Shown here piece after piece: positions 1 to 7,210 of a DNA stretch of 20,721 nucleotides. Under the pieces are notes generated by a model. That model had not been told where the DNA came from and made no database searches. It was given only the letters and a program-made list of their open reading frames with translations. The stretch comes from CADCWK01 sp964244115 (lineage in GTDB: Bacteria; Chloroflexota; Chloroflexia; Thermomicrobiales; UBA6265), in NCBI GenBank assembly GCA_964244115.1, contig CAXTHM010000064.1, positions 1 through 20,721 on the forward strand, in the 5' to 3' direction. A program made the translations under genes and the position numbers. Position 1 is the stretch's first letter, and each line of letters opens with the position of its first letter.

Positions 1-2
1 GC

Positions 3-236
3 ACCCAAGAGGACCGGCTGATCCCGTTCTGGCTGCCGGTCTACACCCCGAACCTGAACCTGATGGAGCGGGTCTGGCGGTGGCTGAAGCAAGGGCTGGC
101 GTGTCACCGGTTCTGGGCGGAGGCGGTGACGCTGCGCGAGACGGCGGAGACGCTGCTGGACGGGGTGACGGCCCAGTTCCATGCCCCGGACGCCCCGTCC
201 ATCCGCCTGCACCGGAACTTTCGCTATTCCGCTTAG
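3..236 (+). CDS. IS630-type transposase, C-terminal fragment (5' end outside window)
   Basis: The first 78 codons in frame 3 read as the end of a DDE transposase: a hydrophobic strand (LIPFWLPVYTP), then NLNLMERVWRWLKQ, then a basic tail ending NFRYSA. In IS630/DDE_3 transposases the block P-x-LNPIE-x2-W carries the last catalytic acid; here it is PNLNLMERVW with the glutamate at codon 22 of the fragment. The rest of the protein lies left of the window, so it cannot be said whether the element is intact. The stop (234-236) overlaps by 3 bases the stop of the convergent prenyl synthase gene. No inverted repeat or target duplication was found right of the stop, so either the IS end lies inside the neighbouring gene's last codons or the end is degraded. 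The family call is fairly secure; activity is unknown. Confidence 0.8.
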   Translation, partial: TQEDRLIPFWLPVYTPNLNLMERVWRWLKQGLACHRFWAEAVTLRETAETLLDGVTAQFHAPDAPSIRLHRNFRYSA

Positions 237-1360
237 TGATCCCGGATCGCGAGCTGCTCGACGATCCGGAGCAGGGCGTCGCGGGCTGGGTTGTCCCCGT
301 CCGTGGCGGCGGCCAGCAGGCAGGTGCGGGCCTCGTCGTGGTAGGTCTGGACCTGCGCCTCGATCAGCGAGCGGACATCGTAGGCGTCGAGCAGCCCGAG
401 GACCTGGTCGATCCCGATCTGGTCGATCTCCCGGCCGTGGTAGAGGCCGTCCAGCAGGCGGCGCTCGGCGCCATCGGCGGCGGAGCGGAGCAACAGGATC
501 GGCAGACTCTGCTTGCGGCGCCGGATGTCGTCGGCCGCGGCCTTGCCGGTCTGTTCGGCCGCGCCCCAGATCCCGAGCATGTCGTCCTGGATCTGGAAGC
601 CGATCCCGAGCGACAGCCCGAAGCGGGCGAAGGCATCGGCCGTCGCCTCGTCGACCCCGGCGATCAGGGCGCCGGCCAGCGCGGCGTAGCGGATGATCGC
701 GCTGGTCTTGCCGGAGATCATGTCGAGGTAGTCGTCCGGCGTCACATCGTCCCGGCCCTCGAAGCCGAGGTCGCGGACCTGCCCGCGGACGATCTCGATC
801 GTCATCCGGTCGTACTCGCCGGCCAGCCGCATCGCCAGCCCGACATCGACGCCGGTGTCGATCAGCCGGTAGAGCGCGAGGTGGGCCGTCGCATGCATCG
901 CGTCGCCGGCGTTGATCGCCTGCCCGACGCCCCAGTTCCGCCAGACCGTCGGGCGGTGGCGGCGGGTCGGGCTCTCGTCCTGGATGTCGTCGTGGATCAG
1001 GGTGAACTGATGGAGCAGTTCGATCGCGGCCGCCGCCGGGGCAGCCTGCGCCTGGTCGCCGCCCGCCGCCGCGCACGAGAGCAGCGCGACGGCGGGCCGG
1101 AGCCGCTTGCCCTGGGAGACCCGGATCACCTCGGGCGTCGCCGGCTGCCCGTCGGATTCGATCTGGCCGAGGTGATAGCGGGCCATGATCGACATCAGGC
1201 TGGACGACGTTCCGAGCGCGTCGATGGCGGCGTCGATGTGCGGCTGGATCAGGGCGTCGACCTGGGAGTTGATCGACAGGCTGGCGGCGAGCGCATCGGT
1301 CGCCGGGTGCGTGCCGGCGTCGGTCGGAGCGGCGGGCAGGTACGGAGCTGAACTCGTCAT
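233..1360 (-). CDS. Polyprenyl (geranylgeranyl-type) diphosphate synthase
   Basis: This 375-residue protein belongs to the trans-isoprenyl diphosphate synthase family, which condenses isopentenyl diphosphate onto an allylic primer in the cytosol to supply quinone, carotenoid or other isoprenoid pathways. Motifs in order: GKRLRP (84-89, IPP binding), the first Asp-rich motif HDDIQDES (DDxxD at 124-128) with RR-x-RPTVW after it, KT at 218-219, the second Asp-rich region FQIQDDMLGIWG (259-263) and DDIRRRKQSLP (277-287). The second motif is DDxxG rather than DDxxD, a variant I recall from actinobacterial and Chloroflexota members. Start: the frame stays open 63 codons further upstream, but that stretch is low-quality; the ATG at 1360 has GGAG about 11 bases before it. 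Chain length of the product cannot be read from sequence alone. It stands alone, with no other isoprenoid genes nearby. Confidence 0.9.
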   Translation of the reverse strand: MTSSAPYLPAAPTDAGTHPATDALAASLSINSQVDALIQPHIDAAIDALGTSSSLMSIMARYHLGQIESDGQPATPEVIRVSQGKRLRPAVALLSCAAAGGDQAQAAPAAAAIELLHQFTLIHDDIQDESPTRRHRPTVWRNWGVGQAINAGDAMHATAHLALYRLIDTGVDVGLAMRLAGEYDRMTIEIVRGQVRDLGFEGRDDVTPDDYLDMISGKTSAIIRYAALAGALIAGVDEATADAFARFGLSLGIGFQIQDDMLGIWGAAEQTGKAAADDIRRRKQSLPILLLRSAADGAERRLLDGLYHGREIDQIGIDQVLGLLDAYDVRSLIEAQVQTYHDEARTCLLAAATDGDNPARDALLRIVEQLAIRDH

Positions 1361-1777
1361 CGGGCTGGGAACTCCGGAGCGGCGCGACGGGCTCGGCCAG
1401 TCACAGGGGGAGCCGCTCATCCAACAGTGGTACGGCCTGGCCGGCTGCCGGGAAGGATGTGCCGGAGGCGCTTTCCCCCACAGGATACCGCGATCCATGT
1501 ACTCGCTTTCGGGGGTCGCCTGGGCATCAGCCAGATCGACGACCGTCATGCCACGCGTCGGTCATGACCCGCCGGTCGCACTGCCCCCCAGCGTCATCGT
1601 CTCGCGGGAGCGCTGTTCCGCCCGGCTGGCCGACCGGCCGCGCTGGCTCCGAGACCCGGAATGGCGTCCGATCGGACGTGCGTCACCGTCGCCGTCTACC
1701 GCTTCCCGGAGCCGTGGGCGACACGGAATCGTGACAGATCGACGCGCGTTTCGGGACATCCCCTGAGCCGGATCGCG
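1361..1777. other. Non-coding stretch between prenyl synthase and peptidase genes
   Basis: The two flanking genes are transcribed away from each other, so this region should hold both promoters. Open frames exist on both strands but have no recognisable domain, no good ribosome binding site and mostly Arg/Pro/Ser composition, so I do not call a gene. I found no convincing minus-strand promoter for the prenyl synthase. Confidence 0.5.
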
Positions 1778-1783
1778 TATACT
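1753..1783 (+). promoter_or_regulatory. Candidate promoter for the zinc metallopeptidase gene
   Basis: A good -10 hexamer TATACT lies at 1778-1783. The best -35 is GGGACA (1753-1758, four of six consensus bases) at a long 19-base spacing, so the call rests mostly on the -10 box. Predicted transcription would start about 1790, at a palindrome that could be an operator. Confidence 0.35.
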
Positions 1784-1790
1784 TGAGCAC

Positions 1791-1847
1791 GTTCCAGGGC
1801 GCTGGAACCTGTCGCCGGACGGTCCGCCGCACTGACCAGGTGGTCAG
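1791..1847 (+). promoter_or_regulatory. Three small palindromes in the leader of the peptidase gene
   Basis: GTTCCAG-N4-CTGGAAC (1791-1808) has perfect 7-bp arms. CGGAC-G-GTCCG (1816-1826) has 5-bp arms. CTGACCA-GG-TGGTCAG (1832-1847) has perfect 7-bp arms. They lie just downstream of the candidate -10 box and 37-93 bases before the start codon, a place where repressor operators or leader hairpins are common. The binding protein is unknown. Confidence 0.45.
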
Positions 1848-1883
1848 GGCGCGTGAGCGGCACCGACGGCCGAAGGGACCCCG

Positions 1884-2576
1884 ATGTTCTTCTTCGACCC
1901 CGTCTTCCTTCTCTTCATGATCCCGGGCGTGATCCTCATGCTCTGGGCCCAGAACCGCGTCAAGAGCAATTACGGCAAGTTCAGCAAGGTCCGCAACTAC
2001 CAGGGCATCACCGGGGCGCAGGCCGCCCGCCGCATCCTCGACTCCAACGGCCTCCAGGACGTCGCCATCGAGCAGACGCCGGGCGAGCTCTCCGACCACT
2101 ACGACCCGCGGACCAAGGTCCTCCGGCTGTCGCAGGGCGTCTACGGGCAGCCGACCGTCGCCGCGATCGGCATCGCCGCCCACGAGGCGGGCCACGCCAT
2201 CCAGGACGCGCAGCGCTACCCGGCTCTCAAGCTCCGGACGGCGATCGTCCCGGTCGTGAGCATCGGCTCCAACCTCGGTATCTTCGTTCTCCTGGCTGGC
2301 ATGTTGCTGAGCTTCACCGGTCTGGCCTGGCTGGGTGTGGCGATGTTCGGTCTCGGGACGCTGTTCGCCCTTGTGACGCTGCCGGTCGAGTTCGACGCCA
2401 CGCGTCGGGCCAAGGCCGCCCTCGCCAATGGCGGGATGGTCACCGTCGAGGATGGTGCCGGCGTCTCCAAGGTGCTGGACTCCGCCGCCTGGACGTACAT
2501 CGCCGGCTTCGCCAGCGCCCTCCTGACCCTGCTCTACTACGTCATGCTCGTCAGCGGGATGCAGCGCAGCAACTAA
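1884..2576 (+). CDS. Membrane zinc metallopeptidase, YugP-like
   Basis: This 230-residue integral membrane protein matches the zinc metallopeptidase family typified by Bacillus YugP (Pfam Zn_peptidase_2). An N-terminal hydrophobic segment (about 4-22) is followed by a soluble region with DHYDPRTKVLRLS (71-83), the zinc-binding HEAGH (His100 and His104, Glu101 as catalytic base), two or three hydrophobic segments (117-163), LPVEFDA with Glu169 as probable third zinc ligand, and a C-terminal hydrophobic segment (201-224). The full length and all motifs agree with the family. The physiological substrate of the family is not established; membrane-protein quality control is a common guess. The ATG at 1884 follows AGGGA. 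The gene is monocistronic, with palindromes upstream and a strong terminator downstream. Confidence 0.92.
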   Translation: MFFFDPVFLLFMIPGVILMLWAQNRVKSNYGKFSKVRNYQGITGAQAARRILDSNGLQDVAIEQTPGELSDHYDPRTKVLRLSQGVYGQPTVAAIGIAAHEAGHAIQDAQRYPALKLRTAIVPVVSIGSNLGIFVLLAGMLLSFTGLAWLGVAMFGLGTLFALVTLPVEFDATRRAKAALANGGMVTVEDGAGVSKVLDSAAWTYIAGFASALLTLLYYVMLVSGMQRSN

Positions 2577-2612
2577 CCGGTCGGTGTGTAGCCCGACGGA
2601 CGACCATCCAGA

Positions 2613-2650
2613 ACGGCGGCCGGGATTACCCCGGCCGCCGTTTGCGTTCT
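2613..2650 (+). terminator. Intrinsic terminator of the peptidase gene
   Basis: A perfect 12-bp stem (2613-2624 with 2630-2641), extendable by an A-T pair, encloses a 5-base loop and is followed by a T-rich stretch (TTTGCGTTCTTGT). It starts 36 bases after the peptidase stop codon. Confidence 0.85.
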
Positions 2651-2723
2651 TGTGGATAGGCATTCGGCCACGTCATTCGGAGAGGTGACCCTTGTGGTCG
2701 TCCGGGTCGCGGCATTCGAGTGA

Positions 2724-2924
2724 CCCGACCATGAATGGATCGGGCTCAGGCGACGACGTCGCCTACGCTATTGCCGGAGACCAACAGGCGCTTCGCCGGG
2801 CAAAGAGGCTTCGGAACGAGCCTTTCCTGGATAGCGGCCAACTCAGTGTTCGCGCTCGATCATCCCGCGATCGGTTCGCATCTATCCGGTTATCGTCTCT
2901 GAGCCCGATCCATTCATGGTCGGG
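2724..2924. mobile_element. 201-bp element bounded by a perfect 26-bp inverted repeat (MITE-like)
   Basis: Bases 2724-2749 are the exact reverse complement of 2899-2924. With one gap and one mismatch the match extends about 7 bases inward (GCGACGA against GAGACGA). A 15-base palindrome, GGCGACG-A-CGTCGCC, sits at the inner edge of the left arm (2749-2763). The interior of about 150 bases encodes nothing recognisable. Size and symmetry fit a miniature inverted-repeat element or an IS remnant with its transposase deleted. I saw no clear target-site duplication, so transposition is inferred, not shown. It could instead be a large cruciform-type regulatory structure. Confidence 0.55.
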
Positions 2925-3093
2925 CCAACGCGGTAGATCGTTCGGACGTAGCTGAACCCGGAGCACCGTCTCGCCTGACGGCGGTGGCCGCTGCGACGGC
3001 CTGGTTCGCCGGCGAAGCGAGCGCGTCGCCCCTCCGAAGAGCGGCGCTGTGGCGGCTCTGGCCTGGCTGCTGCCCATCCGACCCGATAGGAGA
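2925..3093. other. Non-coding stretch between the inverted-repeat element and the cupin gene
   Basis: This lies downstream of the cupin gene. Open frames cross it on both strands but are Arg-rich shadows. A weak stem (AGAGC/GCTCT) is present but no clear terminator. Confidence 0.4.
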
Positions 3094-3528
3094 TTAGCGG
3101 GTGAAGCGGATGTCGGCGATCTCGGCGGGCTGGAGGTGCTGCTGGTCTGGGGTCGGCTCGACGAAGTCGGTCTGGGCGAAGGTGTCGCCGGGGAAGATCA
3201 CGAGGACGAGCAGCGTTTCCGCCGCGTCGTTGCGGAACCCGTGCACGACGCCGGCCGGGACGACCAGCGTGATGCCCGGCCCGACGGCGACGTCCTCGTC
3301 GCCGAGCGTCGCGGTGCCGGTGCCGGTGAGGAAGACCAGGACCTCCTCGACGGCGTGGGTGTGGCGGAAGACGCGCTGGCCCGTCCCGAGCCACTGCCGG
3401 GCGACGAACAGGCCGGTCCCGCCGGTCTCCCGCCAGGCGAGGTACTGGGTGAACAGACCGCTGGGGCTGGCCCGGATGGGCTCGTGCTCGGGGTCGACCC
3501 GGGTGGCGGCTGGCTGCGTGCTGGTCAT
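3094..3528 (-). CDS. Small single-domain cupin protein
   Basis: The product is a 144-residue single-domain cupin, a beta-barrel metal-binding fold. Cupin motif 1 reads HTHAVEEVLVFLTGTG (His56, His58, Glu62, Gly69) and motif 2 reads PAGVVHGFRN (Pro91, Gly93, His96), so the usual 3-His/1-Glu metal site is complete. Between them are the strands typical of the family (GTATLGDEDVAVGPGITLVVP). The fold is secure but the substrate is not: such small cupins include sugar isomerases, dioxygenases and ligand-binding proteins. The frame is open 53 codons further upstream, but the ATG at 3528 has GGGAG about 9 bases before it and begins just before the conserved part. It is a lone minus-strand gene, divergent from the L,D-transpeptidase gene. 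Confidence 0.85.
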   Translation of the reverse strand: MTSTQPAATRVDPEHEPIRASPSGLFTQYLAWRETGGTGLFVARQWLGTGQRVFRHTHAVEEVLVFLTGTGTATLGDEDVAVGPGITLVVPAGVVHGFRNDAAETLLVLVIFPGDTFAQTDFVEPTPDQQHLQPAEIADIRFTR

Positions 3529-3856
3529 GGCGACGGACTCCCGGTTCGGCCAGTGGGTCTCTCGACAGACGTACGACGGAGGGTCTATCCGGTTGGCGTG
3601 ACGCCATTGCGGGCTGGCGGTGAAACCCGGACTAGCCGTGATGCGTTGTGGATGGTGGAGGCGGAGAACGCCACCGGCCTCGCTCACATCCAGCCCATTC
3701 TCCCACGGGTGAAGGCGTCCGGCAGGGCGTCCCGGACGTAGATAGAGTGGGCAAGCGTTCGCTCATCCCTCCGCACCCGCCGTGGTCAGTCGCCGGTCAG
3801 CATCACGTCCGGCCCCGGCCTCGTTCGTCCATGCCCACGAATGCGCCTCCTTCGTT
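3529..3856. other. Divergent intergenic region, cupin / L,D-transpeptidase
   Basis: It should carry promoters for both flanking genes. AT-richer candidates such as TAGATA and TAGAGT (3739-3748) have no matching -35 box, so no promoter is called. An open frame runs in from the left into the L,D-transpeptidase gene but shows no conserved sequence. Confidence 0.4.
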
Positions 3857-3894
3857 CAGCCATCGATCTTTCCACCAGCCATCGATCTCTCCAC
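3857..3894 (+). repeat. Tandem 19-bp duplication immediately upstream of the L,D-transpeptidase ribosome binding site
   Basis: Two directly adjacent copies of a 19-base unit starting CAGCCATCGATCT (3857-3875 and 3876-3894) differ at one base. The second copy runs straight into the AGGAGTG ribosome binding site and the ATG at 3909. Each copy contains the palindrome ATCGAT. Confidence 0.85.
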
Positions 3895-3908
3895 AGGAGT
3901 GTCCGACC

Positions 3909-5570
3909 ATGAACGGTGAACCGCCCGACGGCGACGCAGGCGCCCGCTGGCTCCGTCGTCCGATCGCCCGCCGCACGCTGATCCGCGCGACGCCCGGCTT
4001 GGTCGCGCTCGCCGGGCTCGGGGTGCGCGAGGCCGATGCCCAGATCATCGTCCCGACATCGCCGACGCCGGACGCCTCCGCGCAGCCGTCGGAGATCCCG
4101 CTCGGCGAGTCCGACCTGTCCGCCTCGCCCTCGCCCTCCGCTGATGCGACGGCGGAGATCGAGCCGGATGCGGTCCCGATCGGGGTCGATTCCGACACCG
4201 ACACGGGCACGTTTAGCTACTTCCCGGACACGGGCCACAACCTCGGCGACCCGTTCCGCCGGCTCTGGGAGCAGTTCGGAGCGGAGGAGGTGCTCGGCGC
4301 GCCGCTCTCCGAGGAGCGGTTCGACGACAAGACCGGCTGGCTCACCCAGTACTTCCCCGGTCTGGTGATGGGCTACGACCCGACCCTCGATGTCCCGACC
4401 GCCCTGCCGCTGCTGTTCACCGAGCAGCAGCGGGCGCCGTACCTGCCCTCCGGCAGCCGGGGCGGCGGCACCTTCTCGGTCGAGGATCGTTTCCGCACCT
4501 TCTGGCAGGAGTACGGCGGCCGCTCCTTCATCGGCGCCCCGCTGAGTGACGCCTTCACCGCGGACGATGGCTCCCGGCGGCAGGTCTTCGAGAGCGCCGT
4601 CCTGCAGGAGACGACCGGCGGGGTCCGGCTCTACCCGGCCTGGCGTGAGATCGTGGCGCAGGGGGACATCGGCGGCGATCCGGCCTTCGCTCCCCAGCCC
4701 CCGACCGGCGGCGACACCTTCCTCGTCTCCGCCTCCGACGGGCTCAACCTGCGCGAGCTGCCGGACAGCGCCTCGGACGTCCTCACGCTCGTGCCCGAGA
4801 ATGCCGAGTTCATCGCCGTCCCCGGTGGCAACGACGAGTGGATGGCGGGCTACGTCGATGGCTACGCCGGCTGGCTGGCGCGGGAATGGCTGGCGACGCC
4901 GCCCTCGCTGCCGTCCCGATCCACCTCAGACTGGAAGCTGAACGTCTGGCAGGGGGCGTCGCTCGGGGAGACCAACGTCCGCGAGCAGCCCAGCCGCCAG
5001 GCGAAGTCGGTCAAGGAACTGGCCTTCGGGGATCCGATCGAAGTCACCGCCTGGGTGAACGGCGAGGAGGTCGATCCGGGCTCCAGGATGTGGGCCCAGG
5101 TCGGCGACCGTCAGTTCATCTACGCCCGTAACGTCGGCCGCAACGCGCCGGTGGAGCCGCCGCCGGTCCCGGCCGGGGCGCCGACCTGGGGCAAGTGGAT
5201 CGACGTCAACCTGACCCAGCAGTTGATGGTCGCCTACGAGGGCACGACCGCCGTCCGCGTCGCGGTGACGACGACGGGCATGGCCGGCCATGAGACGCCG
5301 GTCGGGTGGTGGGCGACCAACTACCGGGTCGCCAATGAGACGATGACGAGCGGCGCGATCGGTGCCGAGGATTTCTTCGATCTCAAGAACGTGCTGTTCA
5401 CGCAGTACTTCACCGACCGGGGCCACGCGATCCACTTCGCCTGGTGGCGGACCAGGGAGACGATCGGCCGGCCCGGCAGCCACGGCTGCCTGAACCTGTT
5501 GCTGGAGGACTCGCGCTTCTTCTGGGAATGGGCGCCGATCGGCACCCCGGTGATCACGCACTACGCGTAG
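3909..5570 (+). CDS. Secreted L,D-transpeptidase with LGFP-like and SH3-like modules
   Basis: This 553-residue exported enzyme belongs to the YkuD L,D-transpeptidase family, which forms 3-3 cross-links in peptidoglycan or attaches proteins to it. Order: a Tat-like signal (ARRTLIRATPGLVALAGLG, 20-38, cut near 44); a Pro/Ser/Ala/Thr linker to about 100; two related modules (107-155 and 187-243) sharing GxPLSxxF and a W-x2-(F/Y)G core; an SH3-like module (270-328, LNLRELP...GWLAREW); a second one (345-410, TNVREQP); and the catalytic domain (425-553). The catalytic motif is SHGCLN (524-529) with nucleophile Cys527 and an upstream His509. The ATG at 3909 follows AGGAGTG at good spacing and gives a clean signal peptide; the 87 extra open codons upstream look non-coding. 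It leads a same-strand run with the two paralogues that follow. Confidence 0.92.
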   Translation: MNGEPPDGDAGARWLRRPIARRTLIRATPGLVALAGLGVREADAQIIVPTSPTPDASAQPSEIPLGESDLSASPSPSADATAEIEPDAVPIGVDSDTDTGTFSYFPDTGHNLGDPFRRLWEQFGAEEVLGAPLSEERFDDKTGWLTQYFPGLVMGYDPTLDVPTALPLLFTEQQRAPYLPSGSRGGGTFSVEDRFRTFWQEYGGRSFIGAPLSDAFTADDGSRRQVFESAVLQETTGGVRLYPAWREIVAQGDIGGDPAFAPQPPTGGDTFLVSASDGLNLRELPDSASDVLTLVPENAEFIAVPGGNDEWMAGYVDGYAGWLAREWLATPPSLPSRSTSDWKLNVWQGASLGETNVREQPSRQAKSVKELAFGDPIEVTAWVNGEEVDPGSRMWAQVGDRQFIYARNVGRNAPVEPPPVPAGAPTWGKWIDVNLTQQLMVAYEGTTAVRVAVTTTGMAGHETPVGWWATNYRVANETMTSGAIGAEDFFDLKNVLFTQYFTDRGHAIHFAWWRTRETIGRPGSHGCLNLLLEDSRFFWEWAPIGTPVITHYA

Positions 5571-5883
5571 CCGGCGCGGCGATCGCCGACGCTCGCCGTA
5601 CGATATGTCGACCTATTGGCCGCATCACGGGGGTGAGCGGTTGCCAGTTCGACGGTTCGTCTGCCATGCTGGGAACCGTGCCGGAGATCGGTGGCCGAAC
5701 GATGGATGGCGCGCCGGGTGGCTACCGCGGCGCCCGTCCGGTCCCGTGGTCACGATCAGACGACGCCGAACGCCTCCCTGTGGCAACCCGTTCCCCCCGT
5801 GCGCCCGTCCTCTGGCAGGCAACGTGAAGGACCGGGCGGTGCCGATGAGGGAGATCGCCCGGGTTGACCGAGGATTGGGTCCC
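5571..5883 (+). other. Spacer between L,D-transpeptidase and first paralogue
   Basis: No gene is supported here. The frame of the downstream protein is open to 5605, but the extra residues are Arg/Pro-rich and have no counterpart in the downstream paralogue. A weak candidate promoter, TTGCCA-N18-CATGCT, lies near 5641. There is no obvious terminator after the transpeptidase, so read-through is possible. Confidence 0.4.
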
Positions 5884-7092
5884 ATGCGGATTGGCGAACG
5901 GATGAACGAGATCGACCCGGCGCCGCCCGAGCGTCGCCGCCGGGTGCCGCTCGGCAAGACGTGGTTCCCGTCCAGCCTGCCGGGCTGGCTGCCGTCGGAG
6001 CGGCTGCTCAGCGCGTTCCTGGTGCTGGTCCTCGCGTTCGGGACCGTCGCGTTCAGCTCGGACGCCCGGTCCGAGCCGCGACAGGACGTCGCGCTCGATG
6101 CTCCCGGCTTCACCACGACACTGATCCCCGCCGATACGTCGGACCTGACCGACGGCATGACCACGACCACCGAGACCGATGCGCTGGGGCAGGCGCCCGT
6201 CGTGCAGGGGACCGTCAGCGATACGACGATGTCGGTCGTCACCGAGGCGCCGGCCGCGGTCGACGCCTTCGCCCGCGACGCCGACGGCAACCTGTTCCCG
6301 GCCAACCGGATCGTGGCCTACTACGGCACCTCGGTCAACAACCTGATGGGCGTGCTCGGTGAGGACACCATCGAGAACACGTACGCTCAGCTGATGGATC
6401 AGGTCGCGGCGTGGCAGGCGGCCGACCCCGAGACGAACGTGATCCCGGCCTGGGAGTACATCGCGACGGTCGCCCAGGGGACGCCGCAATCGGACGGCAC
6501 CTGGCTCAACGACATCGACTTCGCCGAGATCCAGACGTACATCGACTTCGCCGCCGACCATGACATGCTCGTCTTCCTCGACGTCCAGGTCGGCAAGCGC
6601 GGTGTCCAGGGGGAAGTCGAGCGTCTGCGGCCGCTGCTGGAGCAGCCGAACGTCATGCTGGCGATCGACCCGGAGTTCGCGATCCACGGCGACGAGGTTC
6701 CCGGCGAGGACTACGGGTACATCACGGCCGACGACATCAACTGGACGATGGAGACGCTGGCCGACCTCTCGGTCGAGCAGGGGATCCCGCGGAAGGTACT
6801 CATGGTCCATCAGTTCCGCTACGACATGATCGAGGACAAGGAAGCGATCGCGGACACGCCCGGCGTCGAACTCGTGCTTCACGCCGACGGGCACGGCGCA
6901 CCGGCGCTCAAGGAGGAGACCTACGGCGTCGTCATCACGGAATGGGTCGAGCGGCTCGCGTTCTGGGCCGGCTTCAAGGTCTTCTACAACAAGGACGATC
7001 CCGACCGGAACGCCTATACCGACATCCCGAACATGACGCCGGCGGAGATCCTCCAGCTCGATCCGGTACCCTATTACATCAGCTACCAGTAG
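5884..7092 (+). CDS. Membrane-anchored extracytoplasmic protein, uncharacterised family (paralogue 1)
   Basis: The product has 402 residues and no function I can assign. A basic, Pro-rich N-terminus (VPLGKTWFPSSLPGWLPSERL) leads into one hydrophobic segment (about 42-58). That suggests an uncleaved signal anchor, followed by a Thr/Asp/Ala-rich linker (60-138) and a globular domain outside the membrane (140-402). The domain alternates strands and helices in a way that suggests a TIM-type barrel. It has carboxylate and histidine clusters at strand ends: FLDVQ (231-235), AIDPEF (260-265), MVHQF (307-311) and LHADGHG (332-338), ending YISYQ. I recall similar domains in actinobacterial and Chloroflexota proteins of unknown function. 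Start: ATG at 5884 after GAGG; ATGs at 5845 and 5902 are alternatives. The N-terminus shown aligns with the next gene. Confidence 0.85.
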   Translation: MRIGERMNEIDPAPPERRRRVPLGKTWFPSSLPGWLPSERLLSAFLVLVLAFGTVAFSSDARSEPRQDVALDAPGFTTTLIPADTSDLTDGMTTTTETDALGQAPVVQGTVSDTTMSVVTEAPAAVDAFARDADGNLFPANRIVAYYGTSVNNLMGVLGEDTIENTYAQLMDQVAAWQAADPETNVIPAWEYIATVAQGTPQSDGTWLNDIDFAEIQTYIDFAADHDMLVFLDVQVGKRGVQGEVERLRPLLEQPNVMLAIDPEFAIHGDEVPGEDYGYITADDINWTMETLADLSVEQGIPRKVLMVHQFRYDMIEDKEAIADTPGVELVLHADGHGAPALKEETYGVVITEWVERLAFWAGFKVFYNKDDPDRNAYTDIPNMTPAEILQLDPVPYYISYQ

Positions 7093-7210
7093 GCGGGCGC
7101 TGGCTGCCCGGGCGGGACCGGACGCGCGGAGCCCTCCCGATCAGCCGCGGGGGCCTCGCACCGACCTAGGCGCGAGCGGCCACGCATCGACTTCACGAGG
7201 AACACGACGC

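Noticed and set aside
80..1351. 423-codon plus-strand frame antisense to the prenyl synthase
   Set aside because: The minus strand carries all prenyl synthase motifs; the antisense product is low-complexity.
2727..2741. Similarity between the inverted-repeat arm (CCGACCATGAATGG) and the L,D-transpeptidase start (CCGACCATGAACGG at 3903-3916)
   Set aside because: The match is short and the second site is a genuine start codon context; no further similarity extends from it, so coincidence is likely.
2692..2955. 87-codon plus-strand frame over the inverted-repeat element
   Set aside because: It encodes the inverted repeat on both ends and nothing conserved; no ribosome binding site.
3739..3748. 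TAGATA/TAGAGT as a -10 box for the L,D-transpeptidase gene
   Set aside because: No -35-like hexamer lies at any acceptable spacing.
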